Positions 18,266 through 35,384 are shown, numbered from the stretch's first letter. The stretch is DNA of 64,000 nt from Erythrobacter sp. HKB08 (GCF_004114695.1 NZ_CP035310.1:806001-870000); one strand, 5' to 3'. The notes: generated from the letters alone by a model not told the origin. Numbers and translations: made by a program.

Positions 18266-19401
18266 TCGTTCGCACCTTCGCTCGCGACCGGACCCAGCGG
18301 CAGCGGCTTGCTGGTCCACTCCCCGTCGACACCTCTTTGGTGCGCGAAGGCCTTGCCGCCGAGCAGGACGAGGAAACTCGCCGGCCCGCCGTAATGGGCG
18401 GCAATCCCGGTATCGGCTCTGATCAGCCGTCCGCCGGAGCTGGCAACGATCCCCTCGATCGAAGGCGTGTGGCCAACGACCAGGCGGCTGGCACCATGAT
18501 AGGCGAGGACCTGGTCGAGCTCTTCGGCGACCGATGGCCGCGTGGGAGGCGTAGGGACCTCCTCGCCGATTTGAGAGGCGACCTGGTTGCGCGGTTCGCG
18601 GAAGATATTGCCGCGATACCAGAGCGGCCCGAGCGTATCCTCGGTCGGGTGGCGGTTCTCGACCATCTCGCCGTCGATCGCTGCCGATACCGACGCATTG
18701 ATCTCGCCGAGCGGGCGCAGCGCCCGTTCGACGCTCAAGCCGCCATGGACGAAGAGCGTATCGCCGAGCTGGACCACGGCCGGCAGGCTGCGCGCCCACT
18801 CGCCGAGCTCGCCGTCGGCAGACCACGCCTTGCGGTGGTTGATCGAGCCGAGCGGGGTATTCGCGTACCACCGCGCCTTGGCTTCTTCGGGGGTCAGGGG
18901 CGGGTCCTGCGCTGCGTAGAAAGCGACGATGGATTTCTCGTTCGCATCCCAAACGAGGTCGCGGCGGCGCTTGGAATTGCGGTCCTTGAGCGCCTCGAAC
19001 TCGCCGGGGTGGACATAGCGCAGGTCGCCGATCGCATTCATCGCCTCGTGATTGCCGAGCAGCACTATGACCTGCCCGCCATCGTCCGGCGCATCGCGCT
19101 GGAGCTTCTGCAAATCATGGATGATCTTGAGCGAATCCGGACCCCGGTCGGTCACGTCGCCGAGCTGGACCAGTACCGTATCCCCGCCGACCCACTTGCC
19201 GTGACCGTCGACGATCCCGGCCGCCTGCGCGATTTCACGCCACGCTTCGAAGTCGCCATGCAAATCGCCGACAGCGACGATCCGGCGCGCGTCGTCCTGC
19301 GCGCTGGCGAAGGTCGAGAATGTCAGGACGAAGGCTGCGGCGAGCAGGGCCAATAAGGCGCGGAGGCGGGCCAGCGGCCCCGCGGTCCGCGCTTCGCTCA
19401 C
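18262..19401 (-). CDS. Exported calcineurin-like metallophosphoesterase (Shewanella-like phosphatase type)
   Basis: A 379-residue protein with a signal peptide (residues 10-34, ending ASAQ). The metal-binding motifs are in order: GDLHGD (45-50), GDVTDRG (81-87), GNHE (116-119), VHGG (about 210) and GHT (about 312). This is a PPP-type phosphatase, close to the Shewanella-like phosphatases, and would act in the periplasm. The start is GTG at 19401, three bases after the stop of the methyltransferase gene. It sits between a PRMT-like gene and a CotH-like gene, which suggests a protein-modification operon. Confidence 0.87.
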   Translation of the reverse strand: MSEARTAGPLARLRALLALLAAAFVLTFSTFASAQDDARRIVAVGDLHGDFEAWREIAQAAGIVDGHGKWVGGDTVLVQLGDVTDRGPDSLKIIHDLQKLQRDAPDDGGQVIVLLGNHEAMNAIGDLRYVHPGEFEALKDRNSKRRRDLVWDANEKSIVAFYAAQDPPLTPEEAKARWYANTPLGSINHRKAWSADGELGEWARSLPAVVQLGDTLFVHGGLSVERALRPLGEINASVSAAIDGEMVENRHPTEDTLGPLWYRGNIFREPRNQVASQIGEEVPTPPTRPSVAEELDQVLAYHGASRLVVGHTPSIEGIVASSGGRLIRADTGIAAHYGGPASFLVLLGGKAFAHQRGVDGEWTSKPLPLGPVASEGANE

Positions 19402-19404
19402 GAC

Positions 19405-20436
19405 TCACTCTTCCCAATGCACCACATGCTCATCGCTATACCAGTTTTTGACGGTAATTGCCTCTCCCGCCTCGGTTTCGCGCCGGGCAATCGGTGTCAC
19501 GCGGTTGAGCCAGCTGATGCCGGCGGCGGACCCCGGCGGGTTGGCATAGGTTACGCCGGGGAGGAATTTGAGTGCGAACCACTGGGCGATGGCACTGACT
19601 TCGCCGCCGGTGCTCGTAAGTTCGACCTGAGATTTCGCGCTCAGCGGCGGGTCCTCATGCGCGGTCCAGCGAAATTCGAAAGCGCTCGCCGCCTCGCTCC
19701 GCAATTCGAGCTTGGGATTATTGCTGCGGATGGTCTGCACCGGTGCGAAATGCCGCGCGAAGGGCGAGAGATCGAAACCTTCGACCGACCCGAGCGGAGG
19801 GTGGATCGCGGGGAGACTGGCGAGGGCGATCTCGATGCTCGCTTCCTCCGGGATGAAGATAGCGTCGTTCGTGACCAGCTCGGCGCGCGCATGGGCAAGG
19901 GCGGTCAGGACGCCTTCGCTCAGCAGATTGTCGGAGAAGATTTCCGAAACGACGCAATCGACCCCGCCGCCAAGGTCGCGTTGGCGATCGAGCTGGAAGG
20001 ACGGGCGGTCGATCACCGTGATCCGGTCGGACAGGCCATTGAGCGCGATGATCTTGCGGGCGGTGGCAGCAAGGCGCGGGTCCTGTTCGCAGGCGATCAC
20101 CGACGCCGCACCCGCGCGCGCCGCCATCATGGCCAGCAGGCCCGACCCGGTGCCGATATCCAGCACGCGCCTGCCCGGCACCAGCGCCTCGATCGCCGAG
20201 CGATAGGCCCGGTTGCGCTGCGCATCCTCGAGCATACTCGCATGAAAGCGAGGGACGCGGTGTGTCTCGATGATGCGGCAGACCTGCTCGATCAATGCGT
20301 CGCCCTGGTTCGCTGCCCGGGCACGTTCGACCAGTTGCAGCGCCATCGCCTTGCTGCCCTGCGCCAGCAGTTCATTGCCATGCGCCAGCAACCGGGCCGG
20401 GTCGCCCAGGATCGTCGAGTTTGTCCCATTCCCCAT
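19405..20436 (-). CDS. Protein arginine methyltransferase-like (PRMT7-like) SAM-dependent methyltransferase
   Basis: A 343-residue protein. Residues 15-60 form helical repeats, followed by a class I SAM fold with DIGTGSGLLAMMA (93-105) and the acidic ECEQD-type loop (CEQD at 116-119). The segment SEIFSDNLLSEG (164-175) has two glutamates, Glu165 and Glu174, spaced exactly as in the double-E loop of eukaryotic PRMTs, which holds the target arginine. The C-terminal part is beta-rich, as in PRMTs. The ATG at 20436 is chosen over a TTG at 20478. It is the first gene of the operon with the phosphatase and the CotH-like protein. The substrate is unknown. Confidence 0.75.
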   Translation of the reverse strand: MGNGTNSTILGDPARLLAHGNELLAQGSKAMALQLVERARAANQGDALIEQVCRIIETHRVPRFHASMLEDAQRNRAYRSAIEALVPGRRVLDIGTGSGLLAMMAARAGAASVIACEQDPRLAATARKIIALNGLSDRITVIDRPSFQLDRQRDLGGGVDCVVSEIFSDNLLSEGVLTALAHARAELVTNDAIFIPEEASIEIALASLPAIHPPLGSVEGFDLSPFARHFAPVQTIRSNNPKLELRSEAASAFEFRWTAHEDPPLSAKSQVELTSTGGEVSAIAQWFALKFLPGVTYANPPGSAAGISWLNRVTPIARRETEAGEAITVKNWYSDEHVVHWEE

Positions 20437-20771
20437 GGGAGCGTCTTGGCAAAAGCGCACGCCCAAAGCCACCGCCAAAACGCGCGGTCAGGCCGCCTTG
20501 TGCTAGCGTTTGACAAGCGCGGGTCCAAATCCTACATGCCCGTCCGACCGCACGCTTCGAGCAAGGCTGATTCATGCGCGGGAATCGGCCACAGGATGGA
20601 AGCGGCGTTTCCATATTCGCGACGCTTTGAATAGCTGCAGCAGCATCGGGGAACCGGTGCGTCTTCGCTGCGGCCTTTTCGCGTCTTTGGATATGGCGTC
20701 CACCGTGCAGGACAGCAAATCCCGTCGATCCCGCACCGGGGCGACACAGATAAAGAGGCACTAAACCTCCT
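20437..20771. other. Intergenic region between the PRMT-like gene and rpoB
   Basis: 335 bases with no supportable gene. It holds the divergent start region of the PRMT-like gene, a candidate rpoB promoter at 20510-20538 and then an untranslated leader of about 230 bases. A weak 4-bp hairpin (20755-20758 with 20766-20769) could cover the purine-rich GAGG upstream of the rpoB start. A short ORF (20510-20764) here has no good start and is not annotated. Confidence 0.6.
20510..20538 (+). promoter_or_regulatory. Candidate promoter for rpoB-rpoC
   Basis: TTGACA (20510-20515), a 17-base spacer and TACATG (20533-20538). The -35 box is perfect and the -10 box is weak. It would give an rpoBC transcript independent of rplJ-rplL. 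Confidence 0.5.
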
Positions 20772-24950
<4,179 letters not shown>

Positions 24951-25010
24951 GGGAGCTACGCGCTCCCCACCGCTTCCGCCCGAGAGAATTCACCCGACAG
25001 GGAATAAGTC

Positions 25011-29348
<4,338 letters not shown>

Positions 29349-29383
29349 GCCCCTCCTTCCAGCGTAATCGCGCAAATCGAAAG

Positions 29384-29414
29384 GCCCCGCCGGAGCGCTC
29401 CGGCGGGGCTTTTT
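29384..29414 (+). terminator. Intrinsic terminator of rpoB-rpoC
   Basis: An 11-bp perfect stem (29384-29394 with 29399-29409), loop GCGC, then TTTTTCTT. It begins 35 bases after the rpoC stop. Confidence 0.93.
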
Positions 29415-29444
29415 CTTGTCCCGCTATCGGGCTAACGGGACGCC

Positions 29445-30803
29445 ATGGTAATTACCCGTTTCGCCCCTTCGCCGACCGGCCGGCTGCATGTCGGCAATAT
29501 CCGCACCGCGCTCCACAACTGGATGCTCGCGCGGAAGAGCGGCGGCAATTTCCTGCTACGGATCGACGACACGGATGCAGAGCGTTCGAAAGAGGAATAT
29601 GTCGAGGCGATCCGTGCCGATCTCGCCTGGCTCGGCCTGACGCCCGACGGCGAGGAGCGCCAGTCGGAGCGGCTGGATAAATACGAAGCGGCGTTCGAGG
29701 CGCTCAAGGCTGCGGGCCGTGTCTATCCGGCTTATGAGACGGCGCAGGAATTGGAGGTCAAACGCAAGATCCAGCTCGGGCGCGGGCTACCGCCGATCTA
29801 CGATCGCGGGGCGCTCAAGCTGACCGATGCGGAGCGTGCGGCGAAGGAAGCGGAAGGCATCGCGCCGCACTGGCGCTTCAAGCTCGACCATGACGAGCCG
29901 ATCGCGTGGGAAGACGGCGTGCGAGGGAGCCAGAAGTTCGATCCCGCGCAGCTTTCCGATCCGGTCGTGCGCCGGGCCGACGGATCGTGGCTCTACATGC
30001 TGCCGAGCGCCGTGGACGACGTTGACATGGGCGTCACGCACGTCCTTCGCGGCGAGGATCACGTCTCGAACACAGCCGTACAAATCCAGATATTTACCGC
30101 ACTAAATGCTGCAGGATTTGCTGCAGCAAGAAGTGCAGCAAAAACCCATCCCGATTTCGCGCATGAGGCGCTGCTCGTCGGCAAGGAAGGCAAGCTGTCG
30201 AAGCGCCTCGGCTCGCTCGGCTGCGATGCATTTCGCGACCAGGGGCTCGAGCCCATGGCGATCATATCGCTGCTCGCGCGGCTGGGTACCTCGCAGCCGG
30301 TTGAGCCCTTCCTTGACGTCGCGCCGTTGGTCGAGAGCTTCGACCTTTCCACCTTCGGGCGCGCCCCGGCCAAGTTCGACGAGGCCGAACTGCTGCGGCT
30401 CAATACCGCGATCGTCCACCAGCTGCCGTTCGAGGCGGTGCGCGGTTTCGTGCCCGAAGGCTTCACCGAAGCTGCCTGGCATGCGATCCGCCCGAATCTC
30501 GAAAAAGCGAGCGAGGTCGTCGAGTGGTGGCAGATCGTCACCGGACCGATCGAGCAGCCCGAATTTACGGACGAGGACAAGGTCTATCTCGCGCAAGCCG
30601 CGGGTGCGCTTAGCTGGGGCGACGATCCGTGGCACGCGCTCACAGGGGCGCTGAAGGAGAGCACCGGGCGCAAGGGCAAGGCGCTGTTCCTGCCGCTGCG
30701 CCAGGCGCTCACCGGCATGAACCACGGCCCCGATATGGGCGAGCTCCTGCCGCTGATCGGCGAGGAAGAGGCGCGCTCCAGGCTCGCAAAAGCGGCGGAA
30801 TAG
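29445..30803 (+). CDS. gltX: Glutamate--tRNA ligase
   Basis: A 452-residue class I aminoacyl-tRNA synthetase that charges tRNA-Glu. The HIGH-equivalent motif is FAPSPTGRLHVGNIR (residues 5-19) and the KMSKS-equivalent is KLSKR (250-254). A stretch at about residues 208-234 uses codons very unlike the rest of the gene (GCA, AAA, AGA, TTT, ATA, CTA) and contains an Ala-rich segment, GFAAARSAAKTH; the frame stays open, so the gene should be functional. It follows the rpoC terminator by 30 bases. Alphaproteobacteria often have two gltX copies, so mischarging roles cannot be excluded. Confidence 0.95.
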   Translation: MVITRFAPSPTGRLHVGNIRTALHNWMLARKSGGNFLLRIDDTDAERSKEEYVEAIRADLAWLGLTPDGEERQSERLDKYEAAFEALKAAGRVYPAYETAQELEVKRKIQLGRGLPPIYDRGALKLTDAERAAKEAEGIAPHWRFKLDHDEPIAWEDGVRGSQKFDPAQLSDPVVRRADGSWLYMLPSAVDDVDMGVTHVLRGEDHVSNTAVQIQIFTALNAAGFAAARSAAKTHPDFAHEALLVGKEGKLSKRLGSLGCDAFRDQGLEPMAIISLLARLGTSQPVEPFLDVAPLVESFDLSTFGRAPAKFDEAELLRLNTAIVHQLPFEAVRGFVPEGFTEAAWHAIRPNLEKASEVVEWWQIVTGPIEQPEFTDEDKVYLAQAAGALSWGDDPWHALTGALKESTGRKGKALFLPLRQALTGMNHGPDMGELLPLIGEEEARSRLAKAAE

Positions 30804-31072
30804 CGCGCTTTCGACAGGTTTCAGATAACGGTTCATCGCACCGACGGCTCGAAATAACCGTTCGGGCGGGAATGTTGTCAAAAACGTTCATGTGTTAGAC
30901 AGGACGCCTCGACGAACGGGAAATCCATGGCGTTCGGGTCGCGTCCACACGCCGTATAGCTATCACAGCGAACAAAATGGATTTCCGTCAGCCGGACGCG
31001 TCTTTGCAGGCGTGGCCGGATGAAAGGCCACGAGTTTGGCAGCCGGTTGGCGAGATTTGAAGGAGAAGACTT

Positions 31073-31972
31073 ATGAATTTCGTTTCCAGGAAGTCGGGCA
31101 GCCTTGCGGCTCTCGCCCTGCTCGCGCTTGCCGCGCCGGGCGTGGCTACCGCGCAGCAGAGCGCGCCCGAAGGCGACGTTATGACCACCGTTTACGGCCA
31201 GGCTCCGGCCGACCTTGCTGGCCTGCCCGAAGGTCCGGAGATCGAAGGCCAGATCATCGCGCGTGCGGGCAACCGCATGGAAGTGCTCGGCACCGACGGC
31301 GTGCGCACCATGATCACCCTGTCGCAGGCGACCGACATCAAGGCGAGCGGCGGCTTCCTCGGCCTCGGCCGTACCGCGCTCGATGAAGGTTCGCTGCTCA
31401 ACGGCCTGCCGGTGACGGTCGAGACCGTGCAGTGGGGCGACGGCCTCATCGCCAGCGAAGTCCGCCTGCGCGGCAAGGACCTCAAGGTCGCATCGATGAT
31501 CCGCAGCGGCACCTCGCAGCGTTTCGAGCAGCAGGGTGCTGCAATCGAAGAGAACGCTGCCGCCACCGAGGCCCTGCGTGGCCGCATGGGCGACATCGAC
31601 AAGTACAACATCAAGGGTACGACCAACGTCTACTTCGACACCGGCAAGTGGAACCTGTCGGACGACGCGCGCCAGAACCTCTGCCGTGCGGCGAGCGAAG
31701 CCGAAGCGATGGACAACGCCCTGCTGCTCGTCGTCGGCTACACCGACTCGGTTGGCAGCCAGGACTACAACCAGGTCCTGAGCGAGCGCCGTGCAGGCCG
31801 CGTGGTCAACTTCCTCCAGCAGGAATGCGGCTGGAAGCCGTGGCGCATGCTGACCCCGACGGGCATGGCGGAAGCCGATCCGGCGGCGGACAACACGACC
31901 GCTTACGGCAAGGCGCAGAACCGCCGCGTTGCAGTCAACATCCTCGTCTCCAAGAGCGTCGACGGGATGTAA
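31073..31972 (+). CDS. OmpA family outer membrane/peptidoglycan-associated protein
   Basis: A 299-residue exported protein with a signal peptide (residues 1-27, ending ATAQQ). The central region (about 40-165) is a beta-rich domain of unknown family. The C-terminal OmpA domain (about 180-295) has VYFDTGKWNLS, VVGYTDSVGSQDYNQVLSERRA and KAQNRRVAVNI, the peptidoglycan-binding signature. It should anchor the envelope to the cell wall. The ATG has an AAGGAG ribosome site. The upstream 269-base gap contains no gene; it has a 7-bp inverted repeat AACGGTT...AACCGTT at 30827-30862. An intrinsic terminator follows. Confidence 0.92.
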   Translation: MNFVSRKSGSLAALALLALAAPGVATAQQSAPEGDVMTTVYGQAPADLAGLPEGPEIEGQIIARAGNRMEVLGTDGVRTMITLSQATDIKASGGFLGLGRTALDEGSLLNGLPVTVETVQWGDGLIASEVRLRGKDLKVASMIRSGTSQRFEQQGAAIEENAAATEALRGRMGDIDKYNIKGTTNVYFDTGKWNLSDDARQNLCRAASEAEAMDNALLLVVGYTDSVGSQDYNQVLSERRAGRVVNFLQQECGWKPWRMLTPTGMAEADPAADNTTAYGKAQNRRVAVNILVSKSVDGM

Positions 31973-31999
31973 GTCGGGAAAACGACTTTTCTGATCGGG

Positions 32000-32032
32000 A
32001 AGGGCGGGCCGGCGGGCTCGCCCTTTCTTTTT
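32000..32032 (+). terminator. Intrinsic terminator of the OmpA-family gene
   Basis: An 11-bp stem including one G-U pair (32000-32010 with 32015-32025), a 4-base loop, then TCTTTTT. It lies between the convergent ompA-like and pyk genes, and the opposite strand has a weaker U tail. Confidence 0.82.
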
Positions 32033-32036
32033 GGGC

Positions 32037-33506
32037 TCAGCCGCGGTGCTTTTCGAGCTCGTCGCCCGCCAGCGTCACGACATGCAGCAGGTTCGTGCTG
32101 CCCGGCGTTCCGAATGGCACGCCGGCAAGCGCGATGAGCTTGCTGCCCGCCTTGCCGAAGCGGTGGCGCAGCGTCATGCGCTTGCCCTTGGCGATCATCT
32201 CTTCGAAGCTGCCGATGTCCTTCGTCGCGACTGCATGCGCGCCCCACAGCAGGGCGAGGCGGCGGGCGGTCTTCATCGAGGGCGTGAGGACCAGCATCGG
32301 CACGCTCGGGCGTTCGCGCGCGACGCGCCGCGCAGTCGAGCCGCTGCCGGTGAAGACGGTGATCGCGCTGATCGGAACGGTATCCGCGATGGTCATACAG
32401 GCATGGCTGAGCGCATCGGCGGTCGTCGAATCCGGCGGCGTGTCGAGCAGGCGGACCCGCTCGATATAAGCCTCGTCCTGCTCTACCTGGGCGGCGATCT
32501 TGTCCATGATCGTGACCGCTTCCTCGGGCCAGTCGCCCGCAGCGGTCTCGGCCGAGAGCATGACCGCATCGGCCCCGTCGTACACCGCATTGGCGACGTC
32601 GGAGACCTCCGCGCGCGTCGGGGCGGGGCTCTCGATCATGCTTTCGAGCATCTGCGTCGCGACGATCACCGGTTTGCCCATGAGGCGCGTCTTGTTGACG
32701 ATGAGCTTCTGGAGCGGCGGGACCTCCTGCGGCTCCAGCTCGACGCCGAGGTCGCCGCGCGCGACCATCACGCCGTCGGCCATCTCGATGATCTCGTCGA
32801 GACGGCGCACCGCCATCGGTTTCTCGATCTTGGCGCACAGCGCGCCGCGGCCGCCCATCAGCTTGCGCGCTTCGGCAAGGTCTTCGGGGCGCTGGACGAA
32901 GGAGAGGCCGATCCAGTCGGCGCCGTTCTCCATCGCGAAGGCGAGGTCCTTGCGGTCCTTGTCGGTCAGCGCCGGGATCGGCACTTCGGCATCGGGGATG
33001 TTGACGCCCTTGCGGTCGGAGATGACCCCGCCGACTTCCGCCGAACACAGGATCTTCTCGTCGTCCGCCTCGATCACGCGCAGGCGAATCTTGCCGTCGT
33101 TGATCAGCAGGCGCTGGCCCTTTTCGAGCAGGCCGAACAGCTCGGGATGCGGCAGTTCGACGCGGGTCTCGTCGCCCGGTTCGGGATTGCGGTCGAGCGT
33201 GAAGTGGCCCGAGTGGCGGATGACCGCCTTGCCGTCCTTGAACTTGCCGACCCTCAGCTTCGGCCCCTGCAGGTCGCAGAAGATCGCGATCGGCCGGTGG
33301 AATTCCTTTTCGAGGTCGCGGATCGCCTTCATCGTCTGGGCGTGGATCGCGTGTTCGCCATGGCTCATGTTGACGCGGAATGCATCGACGCCGGCGCGGA
33401 ACAGCTTGCGGAGCATCTCCGGTTCGCGACTGGCCGGGCCGGTGGTGGCGAGAATCTTGACCTTGCGACCGCGCGGGTCGAGCTTGGCGTGATCGGGCTG
33501 TGACAT
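32037..33506 (-). CDS. pyk: Pyruvate kinase
   Basis: A 489-residue cytoplasmic glycolytic enzyme converting phosphoenolpyruvate and ADP to pyruvate and ATP. The N-terminal KILATTGPASREPEMLRKLFRAGVD carries the opening TGPAS motif, followed by FRVNMSHG. The active-site region around MVARGDLGVE and the signature KPVIVATQMLESM are present, and the C-terminal allosteric domain is complete (GSGSTARRVAR). It is divergent from the DUF1244 gene with 49 bases between starts. Confidence 0.98.
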   Translation of the reverse strand: MSQPDHAKLDPRGRKVKILATTGPASREPEMLRKLFRAGVDAFRVNMSHGEHAIHAQTMKAIRDLEKEFHRPIAIFCDLQGPKLRVGKFKDGKAVIRHSGHFTLDRNPEPGDETRVELPHPELFGLLEKGQRLLINDGKIRLRVIEADDEKILCSAEVGGVISDRKGVNIPDAEVPIPALTDKDRKDLAFAMENGADWIGLSFVQRPEDLAEARKLMGGRGALCAKIEKPMAVRRLDEIIEMADGVMVARGDLGVELEPQEVPPLQKLIVNKTRLMGKPVIVATQMLESMIESPAPTRAEVSDVANAVYDGADAVMLSAETAAGDWPEEAVTIMDKIAAQVEQDEAYIERVRLLDTPPDSTTADALSHACMTIADTVPISAITVFTGSGSTARRVARERPSVPMLVLTPSMKTARRLALLWGAHAVATKDIGSFEEMIAKGKRMTLRHRFGKAGSKLIALAGVPFGTPGSTNLLHVVTLAGDELEKHRG

Positions 33507-33555
33507 GGCAGGCAGCTATGGCACAGCTTCGTTGCAAGACAAGGAAAAGCGCCAG

Positions 33556-33876
33556 ATGGATACGAATTCAACCGACCCGCTCGATCAACTCGACGATGCC
33601 GTAGCGGCAGCGGCCTTCCGGCGGCTGGTGCGGCACCTGCGCCATCGCCACGATGCGCAGAATATCGAGCTGATGGGGCTTGCCGGTTTCTGCCGCAATT
33701 GCCTCGCCGACTGGATCCGCGAAGCCGGTTACGAGGGCGACAAACCCGCCGCGCGCGAGCTCATCCACGGCATGCCGATGGACGAATGGAAAGCCACGCG
33801 CCAGAGCCCTGCAAGCGAGGAACAGATCGCGGCGATGGAAGCGAGCCTCGCCAAGAACCAGCCGGACCTTCGCTAG
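33556..33876 (+). CDS. DUF1244 family protein
   Basis: A 106-residue small helical protein. The family signature is GLAGFCRNCLADWIREAG, with two cysteines three residues apart, followed by HGMPMDEWKA. The family is common in alphaproteobacteria and has no established function. The ATG at 33556 follows AAGGAAAAG; an earlier in-frame start at 33505 overlaps the pyk start and is not used. It lies seven bases upstream of the LhgO-like gene, probably co-transcribed. Confidence 0.92.
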   Translation: MDTNSTDPLDQLDDAVAAAAFRRLVRHLRHRHDAQNIELMGLAGFCRNCLADWIREAGYEGDKPAARELIHGMPMDEWKATRQSPASEEQIAAMEASLAKNQPDLR

Positions 33877-33883
33877 CGCAGCC

Positions 33884-34984
33884 ATGGCCGAGCGGGTCGA
33901 TGCCGTCGTCGTCGGGGCAGGGGTCGTCGGCCTCGCCATCGCGCGCGAACTGGCGCTTTCGGGCCGCGAGGTGCTGGTGCTGGAGGCGTTGGACCGCTTC
34001 GGCAGCGTCACCAGCAGCCGCAACAGCGAAGTCGTGCACGCCGGGATCTACTATCCCGAAGCCTCGCTGAAGACCCGCTTGTGCATCGAAGGACGCGCGA
34101 TGCTCTATGCGTTCTGCGAGAAGCGGGGCGTGGCGCATCGCAAGATCGGCAAGCTCGTCATTGCGCACGAGGCGTCGCAGCTTCCCGAACTCGAACGCCT
34201 CGCTGCCCACGCGTCGAGTGTCGGGACAGGAGATGTGGGCCTGCTAGATGCGGCCCAGGCGCGCGCACTCGAACCCGCGCTGGACTGCGCAGGCGCGATG
34301 CTTTCGCCGGAAACCGGGATCGTCGACAGCCATGGCCTGATGCTCGCCTTGCTCGGCGAAGCGGAGGCGCATGGGGCGCAGCTCGTAACCCGCAGTGAGG
34401 TGACGGCGGCCCGGCGCCTGTCCGACGGCTGGCGCATCCATGTGGGCAGCGACGCCATGGTCGATGCCGAAATGCTGGTGAATGCCGCGGGCCTCGGCGC
34501 GCAGGCACTGGCCCGCCGGATCGAAGGTTTGGGCGAGGCGCATATCCCCAAGCTGCACTACGCCAAGGGCAGCTGGTTCGCCTACGCCGGCAAGGTCCCG
34601 TTCGGGCATCTCGTTTATCCGCTCCCCGAGCCGGGCGGGCTGGGCGTGCACCTTACGCTCGACCTTGCAGGCCAGGCGCGCTTCGGGCCCGATGTCGAAT
34701 GGATCGAGGAGCCGGATTATACGCTCGATCCTGCCCGCCATGCCCCTTTCGCCGAGGCTGCCCGCCGTATCTGGCCGGGGGTCGAACCCGCCAAGCTCGC
34801 GCCCGCGCTCGCCGGTATCAGGCCCAAGCTTTCGGGGCCGGGTGAGCCCAATGCCGATTTCCGCATCGACGGTCCGCAGGCGCATGGCTGCCCGGGCCTG
34901 GTGAACCTGTTCGGGATCGAGAGCCCGGGTCTCACCGCCTCGCTGGCAATCGGACGACACGTTTCCGGCCTGCTCCGCGAATAA
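33884..34984 (+). CDS. FAD-dependent oxidoreductase, L-2-hydroxyglutarate oxidase-like
   Basis: A 366-residue DAO-family flavoprotein. The FAD dinucleotide motif VVVGAGVVGLAIARELA is at residues 8-24. SSRNSEVVHAGIYY is diagnostic of the LhgO/L-2-hydroxyglutarate dehydrogenase group, and the C-terminus has FGIESPGLTASLAIG. It should oxidise L-2-hydroxyglutarate to 2-oxoglutarate, a metabolite-repair reaction, at the membrane or in the cytoplasm. The start is the ATG at 33884, eight bases past the DUF1244 stop. Other 2-hydroxyacid substrates are possible. Confidence 0.85.
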   Translation: MAERVDAVVVGAGVVGLAIARELALSGREVLVLEALDRFGSVTSSRNSEVVHAGIYYPEASLKTRLCIEGRAMLYAFCEKRGVAHRKIGKLVIAHEASQLPELERLAAHASSVGTGDVGLLDAAQARALEPALDCAGAMLSPETGIVDSHGLMLALLGEAEAHGAQLVTRSEVTAARRLSDGWRIHVGSDAMVDAEMLVNAAGLGAQALARRIEGLGEAHIPKLHYAKGSWFAYAGKVPFGHLVYPLPEPGGLGVHLTLDLAGQARFGPDVEWIEEPDYTLDPARHAPFAEAARRIWPGVEPAKLAPALAGIRPKLSGPGEPNADFRIDGPQAHGCPGLVNLFGIESPGLTASLAIGRHVSGLLRE

Positions 34985-35080
34985 TCGCGCGCACCCCCTT
35001 ACAACCTCGCGCAGCCGACGCTATCGCAGCCCCAACGCGCGACTGGTTCGCGATTCTCACATCATCCGGAGTTTGCACAC

Positions 35081-35317
35081 ATGGCTGAAGCCACCGACGA
35101 CCGCCTGCGCCTTCTGATCGAGCGCATCGAACGCCTCGAGGAAGAGAAGAAGGGCATCGCCGACGATATCCGCGACGTCTACGCCGAAGCGAAGGCGGTC
35201 GGCTACGATCCCAAGATCATGCGTCAGGTCGTGCGCCTGCGCAAAATGAAGCCGGACGATCGCAGCGAGCAGGAAACCATTCTCGAAACCTACAAGGCCG
35301 CGCTCGGCATGGGCTGA
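35081..35317 (+). CDS. gapR: GapR family nucleoid-associated DNA-binding protein (DUF2312)
   Basis: A 78-residue protein with the GapR core: [19 protein letters not shown], a coiled coil, followed by [21 protein letters not shown]. In Caulobacter, GapR tetramers clamp overtwisted DNA ahead of replication and transcription forks and stimulate topoisomerases. The length and the order of helices match the family. It has about 95 bases of its own upstream region. No operon partner is evident. Confidence 0.93.
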   Translation: MAEATDDRLRLLIERIERLEEEKKGIADDIRDVYAEAKAVGYDPKIMRQVVRLRKMKPDDRSEQETILETYKAALGMG

Positions 35318-35336
35318 TTTCCTTGATTTTTCCGCT

Positions 35337-35354
35337 GTATTACGCTAGTAATAC
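35337..35354. promoter_or_regulatory. Palindromic operator upstream of the UPF0145 gene
   Basis: A perfect 7-bp inverted repeat GTATTAC-GCTA-GTAATAC. It overlaps a possible promoter (TTGATT at 35323-35328 and TAGTAA at 35346-35351, 17-base spacing) and ends 30 bases before the start codon, a good place for a repressor. The regulator is unknown. Confidence 0.55.
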
Positions 35355-35384
35355 GGCACACGGAAAATCAAAGGAGAACACTTC

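Noticed and set aside
20510-20764. 84-residue ORF between the PRMT-like gene and rpoB
   Set aside because: No ribosome site, unusual composition, and it lies in the candidate rpoB promoter and leader.
20755-20769. Riboswitch-like hairpin over the rpoB ribosome site
   Set aside because: Only four base pairs, with no alternative structure evident; noted in the intergenic entry but not called.
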